Source: Streptomyces xinghaiensis S187 (GTDB lineage Bacteria; Actinomycetota; Actinomycetes; Streptomycetales; Streptomycetaceae). From it: a stretch of 64,000 bases of DNA. The translations under genes and the position numbers were made by a program. Below, one piece after another: positions 42,131-49,558 of the stretch (the first letter of the stretch is position 1; the number at the start of each line of letters is the position of its first letter). The notes under the pieces were generated by a model. The model was given only the letters and a program-made list of their open reading frames with translations, did no database searches and was not told the DNA's origin. The DNA lies in the NCBI RefSeq assembly GCF_000220705.2, contig NZ_CP023202.1:3596001-3660000 (forward strand), given 5' to 3'.

Positions 42131-42280
42131 TGCGTTCTGGACGACCCGAAGGCGACGGTGTCCGAACTGCGGTACGCGGCGAAACAGCTCGCCGAGTGCC
42201 TGGCTGATGCCCTGCTGGTCGCCGAGTCACGCGGTGGCCGGCTTGGGTCGCCGGACCCGGACGAAGCGGTGCTGCCGTGA
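42131..42280 (+). pseudogene. 5'-truncated paralogue of the 41149-41535 gene
   Basis: This frame reads VLDDPKATVSELRYAAKQLA and then ECLADALLVAESRGGRL before stopping. It aligns without gaps to residues of the intact small acidic protein (ILSDPKASASELRFTAARLS, ECLFDALRVATSRGARL). An in-frame TAG lies directly upstream at 42128-42130, with no start codon or ribosome site. So it is a leftover C-terminal fragment of a second copy. Confidence 0.75.
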
Positions 42281-42371
42281 CGCGCTGACCGCACCCCGGG
42301 GCCCCTGGGCGACCCCGGCCACGCCCGTGCCCGGCGTCCGGGCCTTGCCCGTCGTCAGGCACGATGGACGG

Positions 42372-44276
42372 ATGGCAAAGCACGCACGCGTCCGCGCTCC
42401 CGAACTGACCGGCAAGGGCGGCTGGCTCAACACCGGCGGCACCTCGTACACCCTCGCCGACCTGCGGGGGCGGATCGTGATCTTGGATTTTTGGACGTTC
42501 TGCTGCGTGAATTGCCTGCATGTGCTCGACGAGTTGCGGGAGTTGGAGGAGAAGCACCGCGACACGGTCGTGGTGATCGGCGTCCACTCGCCGAAGTTCG
42601 TCCATGAGGCCGAGCACCAGGCCGTCGTGGACGCCGTCGAGCGCTACGAGGTGCACCACCCCGTCCTCGACGACCCCGAGCTGGCCACCTGGAAGCAGTA
42701 CGCCGTGCGCGCCTGGCCCACGCTCGTCGTCATCGACCCCGAGGGCTATGTCGTCGCGCAGCACGCCGGTGAGGGCCACGCCCATGCCATCGAGCGGCTC
42801 GTGGCGGAGCTGGAGGAGGAGCACGCCGCCAAGGGCACCCTGCGGCGTGGCGAGGGCCCGTATGTCGCGCCCGAGCCGGTGCCGACCGATCTGCGGTTCC
42901 CCGGCAAGGCCGTGCGGCTGCCCGGCGGCACCTTCCTCGTCTCGGACTCCACCCGGCACGCGCTGGTGGAGCTGGCCGCCGACGGGGAGACCGTCGTCCG
43001 CCGGATCGGCAGCGGTGAGCGGGGGCTGGCCGACGGCGGTCCGGCCGAGGCGCGGTTCAGTGAGCCGCAGGGCCTGGCGCTGCTGCCCGGCGGCAGGGTC
43101 GTGGTGGCCGACACGGTCAACCACGCGCTGCGGTCGGTGGACGTGGAGACGGGCCGGGTGACGACGATCGCGGGCACCGGCCGCCAGTGGTGGCAGGGCT
43201 CCGCGACCTCCGGGCCGGCCCGGGAGACGGACCTCTCCTCGCCCTGGGACGTGGCCTGGTTCGCGGACCGGCTGTGGATCGCCATGGCCGGCGTCCACCA
43301 GCTCTGGACCTGGACCCCGCCAGGGGACGGGGGCGAGGGAGCGGACGGCAGCGGCACGGTCGAGGCCGTCGCCGGTACGACCAATGAGGGCCTGGTGGAC
43401 GGCCCGGCCGCCGAGGCGTGGTTCGCGCAGCCCTCCGGGCTCGCGGCCGCCGGGGACCGGCTGTGGATCGCCGACTCCGAGACCAGCGCCCTCCGCTGGA
43501 TCGAGCGGGCCGATCCGGCCGATCCGGCCGATCCGGCCGATCCGGAAGAGCTGGCCGAACCGGGCGCCGCAGGCGCGGAGTTCATCGTCTGCACCGCCGT
43601 CGGCACCGGCCTCTTCGACTTCGGGCACCGCGACGGGCCCGCCGGTCAGGCCCTGCTCCAGCACCCGCTGGGCGTCACCGCCCTCCCCGACGGCTCGGTC
43701 GCCGTCAGCGACACCTACAACCACGCGCTGCGCCGCTACGACCCGGCCACCGGTGAGGTGACCACCCTGGCCACCGATCTGCGCGAGCCCTCGGACGCCG
43801 TGCTCGACGGCGACGCGATCGTGGTGGTCGAGTCCGCCCGGCACCGGCTGACCCGGCTGCGGTTGCCCGAGGAGGCGGTGCGGGTCGAGCCGGTGGCGCA
43901 CCGGACGCAGCGGGCGGCCACCGAGGTGGCGCCGGGGCGGCTGCGTCTCGACGTGGTGTTCCGGCCGCCGGCCGGGCAGAAGCTGGACGAGCGCTACGGC
44001 CCCGCGACCCGGCTGGTCGTCAGCGCCACGCCACCGGAGCTGCTGGCGGAGGGCTCCGGTACGGACACGGGCCTCGGGCGGGACCTGGTGCTGGCCGAGG
44101 GGGTCACGGAGGGTGTGCTGCACGTCTCCGCGATGGCGGCGTCCTGCGACGACGACCCGGCGCAGGAGTATCCGGCCTGCCATGTGCACCAGCAGGACTG
44201 GGGGGTGCCGGTGACGGTGGCCGCGGGAGGCGCGGACCGGCTGCCGCTGGTGCTGGCGGGACTCGACACTCCCTGA
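42372..44276 (+). CDS. Thioredoxin-like domain fused to NHL-repeat propeller (NHLRC2-type)
   Basis: A 634-aa cytoplasmic-looking protein without a signal peptide. Residues 1-160 form a thioredoxin/TlpA-like fold with the redox motif in FWTFCCVNCLHVL (CxxC read as CVNC, with an extra Cys before it). The remainder is an NHL beta-propeller: repeated PGGxxxVxDxxxHxL blades such as LPGGRVVVADTVNHALRSVD and LPDGSVAVSDTYNHALRRYD. An ADPADPADP tandem insert (about 43510-43545) lies in one loop. It matches the NHLRC2 architecture, whose client is not known. It looks like a core gene flanked by two accessory islets. Confidence 0.88.
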   Translation: MAKHARVRAPELTGKGGWLNTGGTSYTLADLRGRIVILDFWTFCCVNCLHVLDELRELEEKHRDTVVVIGVHSPKFVHEAEHQAVVDAVERYEVHHPVLDDPELATWKQYAVRAWPTLVVIDPEGYVVAQHAGEGHAHAIERLVAELEEEHAAKGTLRRGEGPYVAPEPVPTDLRFPGKAVRLPGGTFLVSDSTRHALVELAADGETVVRRIGSGERGLADGGPAEARFSEPQGLALLPGGRVVVADTVNHALRSVDVETGRVTTIAGTGRQWWQGSATSGPARETDLSSPWDVAWFADRLWIAMAGVHQLWTWTPPGDGGEGADGSGTVEAVAGTTNEGLVDGPAAEAWFAQPSGLAAAGDRLWIADSETSALRWIERADPADPADPADPEELAEPGAAGAEFIVCTAVGTGLFDFGHRDGPAGQALLQHPLGVTALPDGSVAVSDTYNHALRRYDPATGEVTTLATDLREPSDAVLDGDAIVVVESARHRLTRLRLPEEAVRVEPVAHRTQRAATEVAPGRLRLDVVFRPPAGQKLDERYGPATRLVVSATPPELLAEGSGTDTGLGRDLVLAEGVTEGVLHVSAMAASCDDDPAQEYPACHVHQQDWGVPVTVAAGGADRLPLVLAGLDTP

Positions 44277-44394
44277 CGGCCGTGGCGCGGCCGGGGCCCG
44301 GTGAGCCGCCGCGGCGTACGGACGCGTCCGCGGCCCCCGGATGGTGCAGGGACCGCGGATGCCGTCGTCCCGCGGCTGCTTCGCTCCGGTGCGC

Positions 44395-44436
44395 TCTCCC
44401 GTCTCTCCGCGTCACTCTCCGCTGAGAGACGGGAGA
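44395..44436. terminator. Perfect 13-bp hairpin between NHL gene and XRE regulator
   Basis: TCTCCCGTCTCTC (44395-44407) and GAGAGACGGGAGA (44424-44436) are exact complements with a 16-nt loop, between convergent stops. Confidence 0.8.
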
Positions 44437-44446
44437 TGCGAGGTGA

Positions 44447-45778
44447 TCAGGCGGTGGCCGGGACGTTCACGGCCTGGGCCCGCTCGTACAAGGCCCGGGC
44501 CGTCCGGTTCCGTACGTGGGGACGGATGAGAGCCTTCATGGCGGCCACCCGTTGGTCCGCCCGGCCGGATTGGACCAGTGGGTAATCATCCAGCACGCGG
44601 TGCCAGGTGACACACGCCGCTTCCAGGTGGCCGAGTTCGAGCTGGCGTTCCGCCAGCATCGCGTCATAGCGAACGCGGGTCCGGCGGTACACATCGTGGC
44701 GGAGGCGGGATGACTCCTCCATGCTCTTCACCGACCCGGACAGGTCCCCCAGACCGTACTGGACCTGGGCTATGTGGTACGCCAGGGATGAGGCGTCATA
44801 GCTCCCGAACGTCTTTGCCCGGGACTCCGCCTTGTCCATGGCCACTTCCGCCTCCTGTATGTATCGGAGGGCGCCGGCACGGTCGCCGCTCGCCGCGTAG
44901 GCGTGAGCCTGTTGCCCTGCCAGGAAAGCGCGCATACGGGGCCCGGCGTTCCGGGAGGCTGCGGAGGCAGCGTCGGCCAGGCGGAGGGCGTGGGCATGGT
45001 GGCCCAGGTCCACGGCCTGGAGGCTCATTCCGCGCAATGTGGTGCAGTAGGTCAGGTGGTCGTCGGCGGCTCCGGCCAGTTCCAGTGCCTTGCAGTAATA
45101 CCGCTGGGCCAGGCCGTGCAGCCCTTCGTCCACGGCCATGAACCCGGTCAGGTACAGGAGGTCAGAAGCGGCGGAGAGCATGGCTTCGCGCACGTCGTCC
45201 GAAGCATCGGCGCGGAGGTGGGGGGCGACCGTGTTGACCAGGAAAGCGGCGGCCATGGGCCTGGCGTGGCGTCCGCCGAACACGTCGTCCAGCTCTGACA
45301 CTTTGTCTGTCATGGCCATCACCGCATCCACTTCCGGGTAGCCGATGCGGCGGGTGCGGCCGGTCCGGACTGCCTCCATACGGCCCACCACGTTCGGCCA
45401 GTCCGGAACGGTGAGCGCGGCGGAGAAGAGAGCGGCGCCCAGGACGCCACGGCGGGATGGGTCCATGTCTTGCCTCCCCAGCTCCAGCAGTCCTTCAACG
45501 GTAGTGCTCCGGGGCTGATCGGTGGGCATGGGGAATCCGGCGTCGGTGTGCGTGATGGGCCGTGCCAGCTTGCGGGCCAGCGCTTCCAGGATGAGGAGGC
45601 GGACCTCCCTCCTGGGAATCGTCCCCGTGAGCCAGTGACTCACGGCGGAGGCGTCGTACCTAAGACGCGTGCCCTGTTCGGTACCGGTCCGGTTCACGGC
45701 CGTGGCGAACTGGCTCTGGCTCCAGCCGGTTTCATCGAGCAGGCGACTCAGACAGGTGTTTGGCTCCCGCTTGGCCAT
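44447..45778 (-). CDS. XRE-family HTH regulator with TPR-like domain, divergent from the peptide-methyltransferase operon (islet B)
   Basis: A 443-aa regulator. The HTH is at about residues 9-60 (LSRLLDETGWSQSQFATAVN, SAVSHWLTGTIPRREV). A linker MDPSRRGVLGAALFSAALTV precedes a helical TPR-like domain (AQRYYCKALELAGAADDHLT, HAHALRLADAASAASR, GDRAGALRYIQEAEVAMDKA). Such regulators commonly sit next to actinobacterial RiPP loci. ATG 45778 has GGGAG about eight bases upstream. The 200-bp divergent gap to the peptide genes must contain both promoters; TTGACA at 45933-45938 is the only clear hexamer. Confidence 0.85.
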   Translation of the reverse strand: MAKREPNTCLSRLLDETGWSQSQFATAVNRTGTEQGTRLRYDASAVSHWLTGTIPRREVRLLILEALARKLARPITHTDAGFPMPTDQPRSTTVEGLLELGRQDMDPSRRGVLGAALFSAALTVPDWPNVVGRMEAVRTGRTRRIGYPEVDAVMAMTDKVSELDDVFGGRHARPMAAAFLVNTVAPHLRADASDDVREAMLSAASDLLYLTGFMAVDEGLHGLAQRYYCKALELAGAADDHLTYCTTLRGMSLQAVDLGHHAHALRLADAASAASRNAGPRMRAFLAGQQAHAYAASGDRAGALRYIQEAEVAMDKAESRAKTFGSYDASSLAYHIAQVQYGLGDLSGSVKSMEESSRLRHDVYRRTRVRYDAMLAERQLELGHLEAACVTWHRVLDDYPLVQSGRADQRVAAMKALIRPHVRNRTARALYERAQAVNVPATA

Positions 45779-45978
45779 GGTCCAACTCCCGGCTCCCCTG
45801 CGGACTTTCAATGCTTTCAAGTTCTGGTGTTGCGTTCACGGTACCGCTGTGCGTGTCCGTCCGGTTACGTAGTGCGTGCACCGTCACGGACACGGTGGGA
45901 GGGGCAGTCGCTCCGGAGCCCGGCCGGACGGGTTGACAGGAGCAGGGCGCCATCCAACCGAATGAAGAAGAGGACATC

Positions 45979-46098
45979 ATGTTGCTTACGCTCAGTACGA
46001 CTCCCGGCGAGCCGTGGCCCGTTCCTCCGGACCCGCCGTCCCCTGACGGTGGCCCGAGCATCACCGGCACCACTCGGAGCGAGAGGAATTCCACGTGA
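45979..46098 (+). CDS. Candidate RiPP precursor peptide 1 (39 aa)
   Basis: A 39-residue frame that nobody would call on length alone. It begins MLLTLSTTPG, contains PWPVPPDPPSPDG at residues 12-24, and ends GTTRSERNST. An AGAGGA ribosome site lies four to five bases before ATG 45979. Its TGA overlaps the GTG of the next small gene, which in turn overlaps the methyltransferase gene. Residues 18-24 (DPPSPDG) recur in peptide 2. The Asp-Gly pair is the sequence most prone to succinimide formation after Asp methylation. Support is by coupling and motif repetition; I know no described family with this sequence. Confidence 0.68.
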   Translation: MLLTLSTTPGEPWPVPPDPPSPDGGPSITGTTRSERNST

Positions 46099-46256
46099 GG
46101 AACGTGCAGATCCTCGCCGCTGCCGGTCCGGGCGGACACCGTGCAGGAGGAGACGGCGGAGGCGACGGACACCCCGGCACCCCGTGGACGCCGCCCCAGG
46201 ACCCGCCGTCCCCCGACGGCGACACCCCGCCCGGCGACGGGACACACCGCAAGTGA
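46095..46256 (+). CDS. Candidate RiPP precursor peptide 2 (53 aa)
   Basis: A 53-residue peptide starting VRNVQILAAAGPGGHRAGG and containing PWTPPQDPPSPDG at residues 30-42, then DTPPGDGTHRK. The PWxxPxDPPSPDG motif is shared with peptide 1, and the DNA under it is nearly identical (GACCCGCCGTCCCC in both). It has extra Asp-Gly pairs at residues 20-21, 24-25 and 48-49. It starts by GTGA overlap with peptide 1 and ends by GTGA overlap with the methyltransferase. The leader-like N-terminus differs from peptide 1, so the common part is the likely core. Confidence 0.68.
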   Translation: MRNVQILAAAGPGGHRAGGDGGGDGHPGTPWTPPQDPPSPDGDTPPGDGTHRK

Positions 46257-47431
46257 CGGTCAACTTCGAGCAAGAGGGCCGCCCCGGCCGGAAAGAGCTG
46301 GGGCGCGTCCTCCTGGAGACCCATTCGATGACGCCGGACTGGGCTCCGGTATTCGCGGCAGTGGACCGGGCCGCGTTCCTGCCCGACTTGATGTGGCCGT
46401 TCGACATGGCCAAGGGCGCGAGCGCCGTCGTCGACCGGGCCGCCGACCCCGACGCCTGGTATATCGCGGCGGACAGCAACGTCCCCATCGTGACGCAGTG
46501 GGATGACGGCAAGCACACCGGCACCGCACCGGGGAAGGTGTCCACCAGTTCCTCCTCCATGCCCTCGGTCGTGTACGCGATGCTCCAGGCGCTGGCCGTG
46601 GAGGAGGGCATGCGGATACTCGACGTCGGCACCGGCACGGGGGAGACGGCCGGGGCCCTGGCCTACCGCCTCGGCGGCCGGAACGTCGTCACGGTGGAGG
46701 TGGACCGTTCCGTGTCGGGACGGGCCCGGGAACGGCTCTGCGCGCTGGGGCTGTACCCGGAGATCATCCTGGGCGACGGGTTCAAGGGCTACGCGGGCCT
46801 CGCGCCGTATGACCGCGTTCTGGCTACCGTCGGGCTCCGGGAGATCCCAGGGGCGTGGATCGGGCAAACCCGTCCGGGCGGCCTCATCGTCGCACCGTGG
46901 GGCACGCACTTCTCCAACGCGGATGCCGTGGCCCGATTGGTGGTGAGAAACGGGACGGCATCCGGGCCCTTCACGCGCCCGGTGGAGTTCATGAAGCTGC
47001 GAGCACAGCGGCTGTCTCTGGCCGGACACAGCGAGTACGCCCCGGCGGGGGCGGCGGAGAGCGCCGACACATCCACGACCACGGTCACCGAGGGTGAGTT
47101 CATCACCGGGAAGTACACCGCCGTTCCGTTCGCCCTGGGACTTCGAGTACGGGATTGCGCCCAGGCCGTCGCGGAGAAGCGCGAGGGCGCGCGGCCGGTG
47201 TGGTTCTACGGACTGAGTGACCGGTCCTGGGCGTGCGTGATGTTCCGTGACGGAGAGTCGGAGGCGAAGGTCTGGCAGTCGGGACCACGCCGGTTGTGGG
47301 ATGAGGTCGAGGCGGCCTACCGGTGGTGGGCCGACCGTGGCGAACCGGACCACACCCGGTTCGGCCTCACCGTCACGCCGGAGGGACAACGGGCGTGGCT
47401 GGACGACCCGGCGGACTCTTGGGCTGTGTGA
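46253..47431 (+). CDS. Protein-L-isoaspartate methyltransferase homologue, RiPP-associated type
   Basis: A 392-aa SAM-dependent methyltransferase. Residues about 100-245 are the PIMT fold: motif I MRILDVGTGTGETAGALAYR, motif II VVTVEVD, then LGDGFKGYAGLAPYDRVLAT and RPGGLIVAPWG. Before it, VPIVTQWDDG and the Ser-rich VSTSSSSMPSVVYAML fit the PIMT substrate loop. The C-terminal 130 residues (SGPRRLWDEVEAAYRWWADR, FGLTVTPEGQRAWLD) are, from memory, the extension seen in PIMTs paired with lanthipeptide (FxLD) or ATP-grasp peptide systems, not in repair enzymes. No Lan or ATP-grasp gene is nearby. It is coupled by GTGA to the two small peptides, its likely substrates. A longer frame upstream is spurious. 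Confidence 0.85.
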   Translation: MTVNFEQEGRPGRKELGRVLLETHSMTPDWAPVFAAVDRAAFLPDLMWPFDMAKGASAVVDRAADPDAWYIAADSNVPIVTQWDDGKHTGTAPGKVSTSSSSMPSVVYAMLQALAVEEGMRILDVGTGTGETAGALAYRLGGRNVVTVEVDRSVSGRARERLCALGLYPEIILGDGFKGYAGLAPYDRVLATVGLREIPGAWIGQTRPGGLIVAPWGTHFSNADAVARLVVRNGTASGPFTRPVEFMKLRAQRLSLAGHSEYAPAGAAESADTSTTTVTEGEFITGKYTAVPFALGLRVRDCAQAVAEKREGARPVWFYGLSDRSWACVMFRDGESEAKVWQSGPRRLWDEVEAAYRWWADRGEPDHTRFGLTVTPEGQRAWLDDPADSWAV

Positions 47432-47670
47432 GTGGCCTGGCTGTGCCCCCGGGGCTCAAGGTACTCGCGCCGGTACCCCAGCCGAGCACGGGGAAGGCGC
47501 ACTGGCCTGTTCTGTGCCTCGGTGCCTGTCCGTGCGCGGCCCGTGCGGGCCGTCGGTCGGCCCCTGTGACTCCGGTGAGGCAGGCCCGCCCTTGCTGATG
47601 CTGTCGGGTGTCTCAACTCAACAGCATCAGAGGGCCCGGTCCTCTCCGTTGTGCTCCGCGCCGTTGCGCG

Positions 47671-47901
47671 TCACCTGTAGTAGCGGTTGTGGTCCTCGAC
47701 CTCGACCACCGGGGCGCCCGGGGCCGGCGGCTGGACCCTGCGCCGCTTCAGGATGCTCACGTAGGCCGCGAGCCCGATGAGGCCGACCGCCATCATGATG
47801 AGGCCGGCCAGATCGAGGTTGACTCCGGCAATGTTCCAGTCCACGGCGAAGGTGAGGATGGCACCCACCGCCATCAGACCGATGCATCCGCCGATACCCA
47901 T
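47671..47901 (-). CDS. DUF6458-family small membrane protein
   Basis: A 76-aa protein with two transmembrane helices (IGGCIGLMAVGAILTFAV and LDLAGLIMMAVGLIGLAAYV) and a short tail ending VVEVEDHNRYYR. This is the layout of the actinobacterial DUF6458 proteins, with unknown role. ATG 47901 has GAGGAGG eight bases upstream. The 239 bp between it and the methyltransferase gene hold no recognised feature. Confidence 0.85.
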   Translation of the reverse strand: MGIGGCIGLMAVGAILTFAVDWNIAGVNLDLAGLIMMAVGLIGLAAYVSILKRRRVQPPAPGAPVVEVEDHNRYYR

Positions 47902-48062
47902 GGGATCCGCCTCCTCAAGCGTTGGCTCTCTGGGCTTCGTGCGTAGCCTCCGGATACCCGGGGCCGGTGGCTCCATGCGCCGCGTGGTGGGAGGGGAACC
48001 GGCGGTGTGTCAAGTACCTCGCGCGTCAGGGCGTTCGCACCGGGGCCGGAACGCCGCCCCGC

Positions 48063-49361
48063 TCAGTCCTCCAGGAAGGCCCGGATCGCGTCCGCGAGCA
48101 GGTGCGGGTCCTCGGCGCCGCACAGTTCGCGGGCCGAGTGCATGGAGAGGATGGCGGCACCGATGTCGACCGTCGCGATGCCGTGGCGGGCGGCGGTGAT
48201 GGGGCCGATCGTGGTGCCGCAGGGCATGGAGTTGTTCGAGACGAACGCCTGCCACGGCACGCCCGCCCGCTCGCAGGCGCGGACGAAGACGGCCCGGCCG
48301 GCGCCGTCGGTGGCGTAGCGCTGGTTGACGTTGACCTTGAGGATCGGGCCGCCGTTGGGCATCGGGTGGTGGCCGGGCTCGTGCCGCTCCGCGTAGTTGG
48401 GGTGGACGGCGTGGCCGGTGTCGGAGGAGAGGCAGAACGAGCCGGCGAAGGAGCGGGCGCGGTGCTCGTAGCCGCCGCCGCGGGCGAAGACGGAGCGTTC
48501 CATGACGCTGCCGAGGAGCGGCCCGTCGGCGCCGGTGTCGGACTGGCTGCCGTTCTCCTCGTGGTCGAAGGCGGCGAGGACGGGGATGGCGGAGAGTCGC
48601 TCCCCGCCGTCCCGGGCGACGGCGGCCAGGGCGGCCGTGCCGGCGTGCACGGACAGCAGGTTGTCCATGCGCGGCCCGGCGAGCAGTTCGCGGTCGCGGC
48701 CGAGGTAGGCGGGCGGTTCGACGCTGTGGACCATGAGGTCCCAGCCGGCGATGTCCCCGGCGGCGACCCCGGCCTCGTCCGCGACGAAGGAGACGAGGTC
48801 GCCCTCGTGGACGTCGCCGATCCCCCAGATCGGGGTCATGTGGCGCTGCTTGTCCAGCTTGACGCCCTCGGCGTTGACGGCGCGGTCGAGGTGGACGGCG
48901 AGCTGCGGCACCCGCAGCAGCGGACGGTCGGCGCAGACGAGCCGGCTGGAGCCGTCGCGCAGGGTGAGCCGGCCGCTGAGGCCGAGGTCGCGGTCGAGCC
49001 AGGTGTTGAGGAGGGTGCCGCCGTAGATCTCGACGGCGATCTGCCGCCAGCCGTGCGCGCCGGTGTCCGGCACGGGCTTCACGCGCAGATTGGGGGAGTC
49101 GGTGTGGGCGCCGATGATCCGGTACGGCGTCTCGGGGCCGGCGCCGTCCGGGACGTACCAGGCGATGAGGGCCCCGCCGCGCAGGACGTACCGGCCGCCC
49201 GCCGAGCCGTCCCACGCCTCGGTCTCCTCGACCCGCCGGAACCCGGCCGTCTCCAGCCGCCCCGCGGCGTTGGCCACCGCGTGGTAGGGCGACGGGCTCG
49301 CCGCGAGGTAGGACATCAGGTCGTCGGTGTGGGTGCGGGTGAAGCGGGGAGATCGGCTCAT
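48063..49361 (-). CDS. M18-family aspartyl aminopeptidase
   Basis: A 432-aa zinc aminopeptidase that removes N-terminal acidic residues. Metal-site motifs are present: GAHTDSPNLRVKP, ALAAVARDGGERLSAIPVLA leading to FDHEENGSQSDTGA, and SSDTGHAVHPNY. LKVNVNQRYATD and CGTTIGPITAARHGIATVDI complete the M18 pattern. Length is normal for the family. ATG 49361 starts directly at the conserved N-terminus. It lies 197 bp after the acyl-CoA dehydrogenase on the same strand, separated by a terminator, so it has its own promoter. Confidence 0.92.
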   Translation of the reverse strand: MSRSPRFTRTHTDDLMSYLAASPSPYHAVANAAGRLETAGFRRVEETEAWDGSAGGRYVLRGGALIAWYVPDGAGPETPYRIIGAHTDSPNLRVKPVPDTGAHGWRQIAVEIYGGTLLNTWLDRDLGLSGRLTLRDGSSRLVCADRPLLRVPQLAVHLDRAVNAEGVKLDKQRHMTPIWGIGDVHEGDLVSFVADEAGVAAGDIAGWDLMVHSVEPPAYLGRDRELLAGPRMDNLLSVHAGTAALAAVARDGGERLSAIPVLAAFDHEENGSQSDTGADGPLLGSVMERSVFARGGGYEHRARSFAGSFCLSSDTGHAVHPNYAERHEPGHHPMPNGGPILKVNVNQRYATDGAGRAVFVRACERAGVPWQAFVSNNSMPCGTTIGPITAARHGIATVDIGAAILSMHSARELCGAEDPHLLADAIRAFLED

Positions 49362-49421
49362 GGGTCTCAGCATATGGAGGTGCCCGGAGGGGCCCGCACG
49401 GGCTCGCTGCGCGCAGAAGAT

Positions 49422-49456
49422 GACCCCCGCCCGGTGGGACCTGCCGGGCGGGGGTC
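49422..49456 (-). terminator. Terminator after the acyl-CoA dehydrogenase gene
   Basis: GACCCCCGCCCGG (49422-49434) pairs perfectly with CCGGGCGGGGGTC (49444-49456), loop 9 nt. It lies downstream of the leftward acyl-CoA dehydrogenase and upstream of the aminopeptidase gene. Confidence 0.75.
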
Positions 49457-49558
49457 GGGACCTCGGCCGCGTGTGGCGCGGACGGCCTGGGCGGCCGAGG
49501 TTTTCAGGGCCTCATCCGCGGACGGGGACCTGGATGCGGGGGAGCCGGGGAGGGAGCC

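Noticed and set aside
43510..43545. CGATCCGGC tandem repeat as a regulatory or recombination site
   Set aside because: It is in frame inside the NHL gene and codes ADP-ADP-ADP residues.
45933..45961. TTGACA at 45933 as the certain -35 of the peptide operon
   Set aside because: No acceptable -10 lies 16-18 bp downstream, and the start would fall on the ribosome site, so only the hexamer is noted.
45470..46252. Long N-terminal extension of the methyltransferase frame (MKKRTSCC... with Arg-rich stretch)
   Set aside because: The extension is a frame shadow: it is extremely Arg-rich, lacks any fold, and the GTG at 46253 overlaps the peptide-2 stop and begins the conserved protein.
39484..47431. 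A complete integrated plasmid or prophage
   Set aside because: No integrase, replication or transfer genes, no tRNA and no flanking direct repeats were seen. The islets are split by a core-like gene.
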